Assembly: GCF_015169395.1 (NCBI RefSeq)
Contig: NZ_CP063458.1
Span: forward strand, 1,116,001-1,180,000
Source of the DNA: Humisphaera borealis
Lineage (GTDB): Bacteria > Planctomycetota > Phycisphaerae > Tepidisphaerales > Tepidisphaeraceae
DNA: 64,000 bases
Direction of reading: 5' to 3'
Part shown: piece after piece, positions 58,176-64,000 of the stretch
Layout: the number at the start of each line of letters is the position of its first letter
Position numbering within the stretch: position 1 is the first letter of the stretch
Made by a program: the position numbers and the translations under genes
The notes under the pieces: model-generated
The model's input: the letters and a program-made list of their open reading frames with translations, nothing else
Told to the model about the DNA's origin: nothing
The model's database searches: none

Positions 58176-59201
58176 ATGAAGCCGCCCTTTGAAAGTTTTC
58201 GCGAAGACAACCTGGACCGCGCGGTCCGCGCGGTGATCGACGCGCCGGTTCCCCCGGGACCGTCTCCGATGTTGATGGAGCGCACTCGCGCCGCCATCCG
58301 ACGGGGAGGGAGCGGCGGATCGTGGGTTGTCCGAGGGTCGTGGCGGTGGGCCGCGATCGTGCTGATCGCCGCTTCGGCGGCGACCGTGGTGGCGCTGAAG
58401 GGGCCGGCAGTCGTCGAGCGTATCGCCGGCAACGACAAGCCCGCGCCTGTAGCTCCGGGTTCGGGCGTAGCGGCGCCGGCGCATCTGGCGGTCGTGGGCT
58501 TTGTAAAGCTGGAAGGGGCCGCCCCGCTGCCGCATCTGCTTCCGCAGGCGGGCGGCCCTCACTGCGGACACAACCATGCCCCGCCGCGCGACGAGTCCAT
58601 CGTGGTCGCCGCTAACGGCGGATTGGCCAATGTGATCGTATCAGTGTCGAGCGGGCTTCCCGAGGGACGGAGCTACCAGCGGCCCGCGGCCCCCGCCGTG
58701 CTCGACCAACGCGATTGCAAGTACACGCCTCGGATGGTGGTCATGCAAGTGGGACAAGAACTGGTCGCCAAGAACAGCGACCCGTTCTTCCACAATGTGC
58801 ACACGAACTCGATGCGCAACAAGCCAGTGAACGTCGCCCAGCCGCAGCCCGATCCCGTGGGCCTGAAGCTCAAGTCCGTCGTCACCGCTGAGACCTTCAA
58901 GGTGACGTGCGATCTGCACCCCTGGATGATTGCGTGGGTGGCGGCATTCGATCACCCGTTCTACGGTGTAACGGGGGATGACGGTGCCTTTACGATGCCT
59001 GCCCTGCCGCCGGGCCAGTACACCCTCAAGGCGTGGCACGAACGGCTTGGGGCCATCGAGCAGCAGGTGGTCGTCGGTACCGATGGAAAGCTGCCGCCGG
59101 TGCAGCTGAAGTTTGGGGCAGAGCGACTGGCGGCTGCGTTGGCGGATCGGAACGTAACGGTTGACGCAGGGCACCTGGCCAAACCCGCATGCTGCAAATG
59201 A
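58176..59201 (+). CDS. Membrane-anchored cupredoxin protein, possible transmembrane partner of the sigma factor
   Basis: 341 residues from ATG 58176. A cytoplasmic N-terminus of about 55 residues (FESFREDNLDRAVRAVIDAP) precedes one membrane helix at about 57-78 (WAAIVLIAASAATVVALKG). The outer part has GPHCGHNHAPP near 128, then a plastocyanin-like domain with copper-ligand candidates in FFHNVHTNS (near 205) and TCDLHPWM (near 245-251), and a carboxypeptidase-regulatory-like beta domain (FTMPALPPGQYTLKAWHERL). The end is ACCK. Topology and position after the sigma gene suggest an anti-sigma or sensor role driven by copper or redox state. That is inference; the protein could instead be a plain electron carrier. 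Confidence 0.75.
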   Translation: MKPPFESFREDNLDRAVRAVIDAPVPPGPSPMLMERTRAAIRRGGSGGSWVVRGSWRWAAIVLIAASAATVVALKGPAVVERIAGNDKPAPVAPGSGVAAPAHLAVVGFVKLEGAAPLPHLLPQAGGPHCGHNHAPPRDESIVVAANGGLANVIVSVSSGLPEGRSYQRPAAPAVLDQRDCKYTPRMVVMQVGQELVAKNSDPFFHNVHTNSMRNKPVNVAQPQPDPVGLKLKSVVTAETFKVTCDLHPWMIAWVAAFDHPFYGVTGDDGAFTMPALPPGQYTLKAWHERLGAIEQQVVVGTDGKLPPVQLKFGAERLAAALADRNVTVDAGHLAKPACCK

Positions 59202-59240
59202 CGAACACTCTGTAGTTCGGGCCCCCTTCGAACGCACCCA

Positions 59241-59271
59241 AAAAAAGAAGCGGCCTTCCGATAGGCCGCTT
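59241..59271 (-). terminator. Intrinsic terminator for the ParA-like operon
   Basis: Minus strand: stem AAGCGGCCT / AGGCCGCTT with a 6-nt loop, followed by CTTTTTTT. It lies about 46 nt after the 59318 gene end. The plus-strand side has no T tract. Confidence 0.8.
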
Positions 59272-59317
59272 AAGCGCGTCCTTCCCGAACACGCGAGTTT
59301 CGTTGGTCTCGTCAGGA

Positions 59318-61159
59318 CTATGCCGCTTCGAGTAGCAGCCCGGTCCGACCGGCCCACTTGAGCGTTCGATAGGCGCGGACCATGACGTGATCGGCCTGCA
59401 TCATCGGGCGGAGAAGGTCGCCGGTGATGTCGGCCTGATCGACGAGCAGGATGATCGCCGGAGTTTTGTTGGTGTCGATCGCGAACTGTGGCATTGCCAT
59501 CGCAATCAGCGAGCGGTTCTCCAGCATCCACTGAAACGCCTTGCCGATGGCGCGCAGCTCGGACAGCCCGCGGCTGGCGGCGGCGACGATGGCCAGCCCG
59601 CGATCACGGGTGACGGCGAGCCGACCGTTCGGGCAGGAGGGAACGCCGATCGGGCATTCGACCACGCCAAACTCCGCGCGACGCAGGACCGCCGACAGGA
59701 TGCCGTTGATGTCGTCGGCGTCGCCGGGCAGATCGATGACATCGTCGCTGCTGGAGGTTCGGGCCGGGGCAGAATCGCCGGCGATCGAGAGTCGGGGCAT
59801 GGTGAAGTCCGTGGTTTCGGCCGGCTTTTGCATTGATGGGGCTGGGGCGGGCGTCGGGCGACTCTCACTCACGCCGGACGTCATCACGACCGGCGATTCG
59901 GCGACATCCACCCGGCGGATCGAAGGTTCGATGCTTCGGGGCACGGCAGACTGCGGCGTGCCGACCGGCTCGGCGGTGAGGGCACTGTCCATCGCGGGGG
60001 CGGCAGTGACAGCCGGCTGAGATTTCTCGCCGGAGTCATGCGCGACGGTACGTGTGTCGGGCACATGAGTATCAGCTTGTCCGCGGCGCGGCCGTGAAAG
60101 CATCTCGCTTACCACTGCCCAGTGCGGGGCGGCAGCCAGGTGAGCCTTGTCGCGGGTGACCCGGCAGTTCATGAGCGGGTGCTCGGCGACGCCGGCGGCG
60201 TAGCGGACCGGTGTTTCGGGGTTGATCTCCCAACCGAGGAACTGACGACAGACCCCGGCGAGTTTCTGAAGGACGCGATTGGCCTCGGCGTCGCCGGCGG
60301 CATCGAGCGTGGTCAGACCCAATCGGGTGGATTTGCCGGTTTCGTCGACCCGGGCATCGACAACGCCCTTGAGCGTGCGGTACGCCGAGACGACGCCGTC
60401 ATGGTCGCAGGTGGTGAGCACTGTCCAGGATTCGCAGTCCCGCAGGATCGCCTTGGCTTCGGGCGTTCGGAGGTTCGGAAGCAGCAACAGCCAGTGATCG
60501 ACATCGACATTCAGTTCGGCGATCGCCTCGGCGATCTCGTGGGCCTCACACATGCCGGTGGTCACGTTCTGCCGCGACTCGACTTCGGCGCCAGGTTCGA
60601 TCGCGGGGTCGATGAGATAGAGCCGGAACTCGGAAACGTCCAAGTCAATGAGCCCGACACGATGACCGGATGCGGCCAGGTGACGTGCGTAATCGCGGGC
60701 GCGTTCCAACTGCCGTGCACCGAGGTGCGATGCCAGCAGAGCGGTGACGGGGGCTACGGCGTCGATATCCGAATCCGCCAGTCCGGTTGCCGAAAGCAGT
60801 TGCGCGTCGTCGGTGTTCGCGACTCGGGCCGGTGAAGCGCCGGCTTCAGCCGAGGCATCGCGACGTTGGCCGGTTGCGAAAACCTGCGCGTACTCTTCCG
60901 GCGTCAGGTCGACGCTGGGAATGCCGCCTTCGTCAGACATCGCCGCCGGCTGCGAGGTCCCGTAGGTTGGGATGGATCGGTGTGCTGACTCGGCAACGGG
61001 CGCGGACGTCGGTGCGCCGGGTGTGGCCGGAAGCGAGTGTGATCCTGGCGGCTTGCGCACCGGCCGCGGCATTCCCTGCCCGGCGAGACTGCGGACATTC
61101 GACAGGAACAGGTGACTGATGTCGTTGACGGAGTGCTGCTGTTCGTCTTCCGTGGGCAT
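59318..61159 (-). CDS. ParA/MinD-like protein without a Walker A motif
   Basis: 613 residues from ATG 61159; ATG 61186 is an alternative. Low-complexity Pro/Ser/Ala-rich N-terminus (about 1-120). A Rossmann-like middle (about 140-350) follows ParA/MinD order: ALLASHLGARQLERARDYAR where the P-loop strand-helix should be, then HRVGLIDLDVSEFRLYLIDP, HWLLLLPNLRTPEAKAILRD and VLTTCDHDGVVSAYRTLKGV. No GKGGxGKT is present, so ATP hydrolysis is unlikely. A disordered linker leads to a second folded domain at about 490-613 (GRLAVTRDRGLAIVAAASRG). It follows a true ParA gene by 154 bp on the same strand and may be its regulatory partner. Confidence 0.6.
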   Translation of the reverse strand: MPTEDEQQHSVNDISHLFLSNVRSLAGQGMPRPVRKPPGSHSLPATPGAPTSAPVAESAHRSIPTYGTSQPAAMSDEGGIPSVDLTPEEYAQVFATGQRRDASAEAGASPARVANTDDAQLLSATGLADSDIDAVAPVTALLASHLGARQLERARDYARHLAASGHRVGLIDLDVSEFRLYLIDPAIEPGAEVESRQNVTTGMCEAHEIAEAIAELNVDVDHWLLLLPNLRTPEAKAILRDCESWTVLTTCDHDGVVSAYRTLKGVVDARVDETGKSTRLGLTTLDAAGDAEANRVLQKLAGVCRQFLGWEINPETPVRYAAGVAEHPLMNCRVTRDKAHLAAAPHWAVVSEMLSRPRRGQADTHVPDTRTVAHDSGEKSQPAVTAAPAMDSALTAEPVGTPQSAVPRSIEPSIRRVDVAESPVVMTSGVSESRPTPAPAPSMQKPAETTDFTMPRLSIAGDSAPARTSSSDDVIDLPGDADDINGILSAVLRRAEFGVVECPIGVPSCPNGRLAVTRDRGLAIVAAASRGLSELRAIGKAFQWMLENRSLIAMAMPQFAIDTNKTPAIILLVDQADITGDLLRPMMQADHVMVRAYRTLKWAGRTGLLLEAA

Positions 61160-61203
61160 GTTGATGCGTCCGGTAGGAGCGGGCAAGAGGATCGACGGTG
61201 GTG

Positions 61204-61310
61204 GATGGAGGATGGAAGATCAAGGATGGAGGACGCGTGAGGATCGCGAGCGATGCGACCGATCGATGATCGTCAATCCTCCATCCTCAGTCCTCTATCT
61301 TCGATCCTCA
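61204..61310. repeat. Two inverted blocks of heptamer-phased repeats between the ParA-like genes
   Basis: GATGGAG GATGGAA GATCAAG GATGGAG at 61204-61231 and ATCCTCC ATCCTCA GTCCTCT ATCTTCG ATCCTCA at 61276-61310. The second block is roughly the reverse complement of the first, so the spacer RNA could fold into a long imperfect hairpin between the two genes. Confidence 0.75.
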
Positions 61311-61313
61311 CCC

Positions 61314-62741
61314 TTATTCCACTTCGACGACGTTGTTCAGTTCGCCGAACTGGTTGGTTTCGACGTACTGATTGAACGGGTCGGTCTGCCACTTGCCATC
61401 GACGACAAAGCGATATCGGTAGCGGCCGCGGGAAAGCGGGAGCTTCATCGACCAGCCGACGCCCGGCGTGCGGACCATCGGGGTGCTCATCGGGAGCCAA
61501 TTGTTGAAGTCGCCGGCGATCAGGACCTGGCGTGCGCTGTCAAACCGGGCGGAGAACACGACCCCGTCGTCGAGCTGCTTGACGCCGTAGAAATCAGCGA
61601 GCTTCTGCTCGGTGGAACGAACAGGTTGCTGCATGGCCGCCGGGGCGGTCGCGGTGGTGGCAACGCGTTGAATTCCACCCGCGGTCGGGGCGGACATCGT
61701 CGCGGCCGAAAGCGAGGAGAGCGAAGCGGTAGCGGACATCGAGGCCGCATGACCCGGCGCAGCCGCCAGGGCTGGTGCCATCGCCGGCGCGGCGGTCGTG
61801 GATTGCATCGTGCCGACATTCCCGCCGCCAGCGGAAGGCGTCTGTTGGATGGTCGGCACCGCGTTGCGACCGAACTGGTAGTTGGCCAGCTGCGCCAGTG
61901 CGCGGGCCCGCTGCACCAGTTCCTGCGGACGGCTCATCTTGTCGTGAGCGACTTCCGGCTCGGCCGGCCGGGCACCCATCAGCTCCCGGGCGAGGTTGAC
62001 GAAATCCTTGTAGCCGCGGGAGCCGGGGTCGTACTCGGTGATCGGTTGACCGAAGCTGGCGGCTTCCTTCAGCTTGGTGTTGAAGTTGACCGTGCTGGTC
62101 ATCAGGTAGTCTTTGAACTTGGCGCGCAGCTCGCTCAGCACTTCGCGGGCGAGCTTGGTCCGGGTGTCGTAAAGCGTGGGAAGCACACGAATGACGATGT
62201 CTTTGCCGGCCCGCTCGCGGAGCATCACCAGCGTTTCCATCATCTTGGTCAGGCCGTGCAGGCTGAAGTAGCCGGTCTCGACCGGAACGATTGCTTCATC
62301 GCATGCCTTCAGCGCGTTGAAGGTGATCAGTCCGACGCTGGGCGGGCAGTCGATGATGCACCACTTGTAGTTGTCTTTGACGGCCGACAGTGCGTTGGTC
62401 AGCCGATCTTCGCGACCGGACCGACCCGCGAAAACCTGCTCGAAGGCGGCCAGCCGGATGTTGCTGGGTGCCAGGTCGAAATCGGTGGCGATCTGCCAGA
62501 CGATGTCGGAGATCTTGGGGACGCGGCCGTCGCGGGTGTCCGCCGGCTCGAGCATCGCGTCGTAGATGGTTCGTTCGATCTGCTCTTCCGGCACAGCCAG
62601 CCCGGTGCCGCAATGGCCCTGTGGGTCCATGTCAACCAGCAGCGTTTTCTGGCCGAGTCGGGCCAGGCACGCGGACAGGTTGATGGCGGAGGTGGTCTTT
62701 CCGCATCCGCCCTTTTGGTTGATGATCGCGACCGTGCGCAT
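61314..62741 (-). CDS. ParA-family ATPase fused to a CBM48/AMPK-type glycogen-binding domain
   Basis: 475 residues from ATG 62741, with GGAAGG 8-9 nt upstream; an open frame to 62825 is not protein-like. Deviant Walker A KGGCGKTTS at 10-18, switch motifs LLVDMDPQGHCGTGLA and WCIIDCPPSVGLITFNALKA, and PVETGYFSLHGLTKMMETL mark a complete ParA ATPase (about 1-260). A Thr/Ala-rich linker (about 310-370) follows. The C-terminal about 95 residues are an AMPK1-CBM/isoamylase-N-like domain: VVFSARFDSARQVLIAGDFN, NWLPMS, SRGRYRYRFVVDGKWQTDP. Such domains bind glycogen or starch. No parB or parS is visible next to it. Role inferred: positioning of glycogen or another glucan body, or linking storage to partitioning. 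Confidence 0.85.
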   Translation of the reverse strand: MRTVAIINQKGGCGKTTSAINLSACLARLGQKTLLVDMDPQGHCGTGLAVPEEQIERTIYDAMLEPADTRDGRVPKISDIVWQIATDFDLAPSNIRLAAFEQVFAGRSGREDRLTNALSAVKDNYKWCIIDCPPSVGLITFNALKACDEAIVPVETGYFSLHGLTKMMETLVMLRERAGKDIVIRVLPTLYDTRTKLAREVLSELRAKFKDYLMTSTVNFNTKLKEAASFGQPITEYDPGSRGYKDFVNLARELMGARPAEPEVAHDKMSRPQELVQRARALAQLANYQFGRNAVPTIQQTPSAGGGNVGTMQSTTAAPAMAPALAAAPGHAASMSATASLSSLSAATMSAPTAGGIQRVATTATAPAAMQQPVRSTEQKLADFYGVKQLDDGVVFSARFDSARQVLIAGDFNNWLPMSTPMVRTPGVGWSMKLPLSRGRYRYRFVVDGKWQTDPFNQYVETNQFGELNNVVEVE

Positions 62742-63155
62742 TGTCGTGCCTTCCGTGGAACCCGATGGGACCGCCCGCCGTTCCGTCGGCGTTTGGTGCG
62801 AGGCGACTGCCCGTAGCCCCGGCAACGCTGTGGACTTATCGTGAAATCCGGCAGCGTCTGCTGAAAGATCGGAGTGTGGCGGGGGTTTCCTTTAGCCTTA
62901 TCGGACAGACCTCATTGAAAAGCTGTTTTTCAGTGCTGCTAGCCAGCCGGAGCAGGATGTTCTGTGTTTTGGGTTGCTTAATCAGGCAGATGGTCCGCCG
63001 ACCACCGTAATCGTGAACCTGCGATCCACGCGAGTCAGACTGTGGTGGACAGGGACTAGGCCGAAAACTGACAGCAATTTCGCCGATCGTCGTCAGTTGT
63101 AGGTGGGTACAATCGCAATCGCCTGGTAGCCCTTACATTGATCGTTTTTTCCTGC

Positions 63156-64000
63156 ATGAGCATCCGCCCGCACAGCATCCTTCTGCCGGTTGGCATGACT
63201 ATCGTCGTGCTGTGCGGCATCCGATGGTTCACGCGGTCTGATGTCACGATAGCGGCGAGCCCTGCGAGCGCTGCGATACCTCCGCAGGTGTCGGGCGACG
63301 GTGAGTCTCACCGGCGTGCGGCGCTGGTCACGAAGTACTGCTCGGACTGTCACAACGCCGATCTCAAAAAAGGGGGTCTGAACCTGGATCCCGCCGTGGC
63401 CGGTTCGGTGACCGACCAAGCGGAGGTTTGGGAGAAGGTCGTTCGCCGGCTCGCCACCCGTCAGATGCCCCCTTCGAAAGTGAAGGAGCGGCCGACTGAG
63501 GCGGAGTACAGCGAGCTGCTGAACGCACTTTCAACGACCCTCGACGCTGCCGCGACCGAGCGGCCGCATCCCGGGCGAACGCAGTCGATTCGACGGCTGA
63601 CCCGTGTCGAGTACCAGAACGCGATTCGCGACCTGCTGGCACTTGATGTCGATGCCGCGGCTCTTCTACCTGCGGACGAGGCCAGCCATGGTTTCGACAA
63701 CGTGACCGTCGGCACGCTCTCGCCGACGCTTCTGGACCGCTACGTCAGCGCCGCAGAGCATGTGAGCCGATTGGCTGTCGGGTGTGCCCAGCGAGTTCCC
63801 GGCGGAGAGACCTTCCGCATCAAGCCGGATGTCACACAGGAGGAACAGGTCGAAGGACTGCCGTTCGGCACGCGTGGTGGTGCGCCGATACGCTACACCT
63901 TTCCACGTGACGGCGAGTACGAGGTGACGATTCGCCTGTCGCGGGATCGCAATGACGAAGTGGAGGGGCTCCACGAGCCGCACGATTTGCTCGTCCTGCT
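63156..64000 (+). CDS. DUF1587/DUF1595-type (DUF1592 family) cytochrome protein, N-terminal part
   Basis: The frame opens at ATG 63156 and runs off the window (281 residues seen). Signal or anchor segment (ILLPVGMTIVVLCGIRW), then a cytochrome c-like domain with CSDCH near residue 65 (KYCSDCHNADLKKGGLNLD), MPP in the methionine-ligand region (RQMPPSK), DUF1587 (IRRLTRVEYQNAIRDLLALD) and the start of DUF1595. The missing C-terminus should hold DUF1592, DUF1588 and DUF1585. The family usually pairs with DUF1552 proteins. TACAAT at 63108-63113 might be a -10 element. The 62.84-63.15 kb gap before it has AT-rich stretches but no gene. Confidence 0.88.
   Translation, partial: MSIRPHSILLPVGMTIVVLCGIRWFTRSDVTIAASPASAAIPPQVSGDGESHRRAALVTKYCSDCHNADLKKGGLNLDPAVAGSVTDQAEVWEKVVRRLATRQMPPSKVKERPTEAEYSELLNALSTTLDAAATERPHPGRTQSIRRLTRVEYQNAIRDLLALDVDAAALLPADEASHGFDNVTVGTLSPTLLDRYVSAAEHVSRLAVGCAQRVPGGETFRIKPDVTQEEQVEGLPFGTRGGAPIRYTFPRDGEYEVTIRLSRDRNDEVEGLHEPHDLLVL

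Noticed and set aside
61314-62741. Treating the ParA gene as part of a normal chromosome-partition locus
   Set aside because: No parB, parS-like palindromes, dnaA or gidA/gidB genes are nearby, and the CBM48 fusion points elsewhere.

Overview
The window looks like chromosomal DNA of a high-GC member of the Planctomycetota, most likely of the Phycisphaerae/Tepidisphaerales type. This is an inference from gene content: DUF1501, DUF1549/DUF1553, DUF1552 and DUF1587-type proteins, PVC-type haem-binding CxxCH proteins, DUF1080 and DUF6288 proteins, a sulfatase, many Tat or Sec exported proteins, a giant PEP-CTERM protein, and intergenic DNA rich in palindromes. I see no tRNA, rRNA, CRISPR array, transposase or intact prophage.

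Layout. 1-12.4 kb (+): a run of exported proteins that suggests polysaccharide breakdown (toroid protein with a CxxCH motif, putative propeller protein, PVC haem protein, DUF6288, double SGNH esterase, GH20/GH67-like enzyme). 12.4-18.4 kb (-): an operon of thioredoxin-like protein, DUF1549/DUF1553, DUF1501 and WD40 proteins. 18.6-23 kb (+): an unusual trio of aldo/keto reductase with Fe-S and Ig-like domains, Ig-like domain plus class III aminotransferase, and radical SAM protein, linked by overlapping stop/start codons and carrying two apparent single-base frameshifts. 23.4-32.4 kb (-): one gene of about 2980 codons for a beta-strand-repeat, PA14-like, PEP-CTERM surface protein. 33.2-38.6 kb (+): a probable PPi-type PEP carboxykinase, a type III pantothenate kinase with a changed first motif, and a pseudopilin. 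38.6-49.5 kb: two TIM-barrel proteins, an ECF sigma/membrane/LTxxQ module, DUF1080, accD, DUF1552 and nrdR. 49.7-59.2 kb: a FlgI-like lipoprotein with HEAT-like repeats, a 1-kb repeat island, a second PVC haem protein, a sulfatase and an ECF sigma/cupredoxin module. 59.3-62.8 kb (-): a ParA ATPase with a glycogen-binding (CBM48) C-terminus and a downstream ParA/MinD-like protein with no recognisable Walker A motif. The window ends inside a DUF1587/DUF1595-type cytochrome protein.

How it fits together. Most genes serve a polysaccharide-degrading, surface-oriented lifestyle: exported esterase, glycosidase, sulfatase and sugar isomerase-like proteins, plus haem-bearing proteins typical of the phylum. 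Housekeeping genes (accD, nrdR, coaX) are scattered between them. The best candidates for undescribed systems are the AKR-aminotransferase-radical SAM trio, the ParA-CBM48 pair, the two sigma-factor modules with periplasmic sensor-like domains, and several families of intergenic palindromes and 7-nt repeats.
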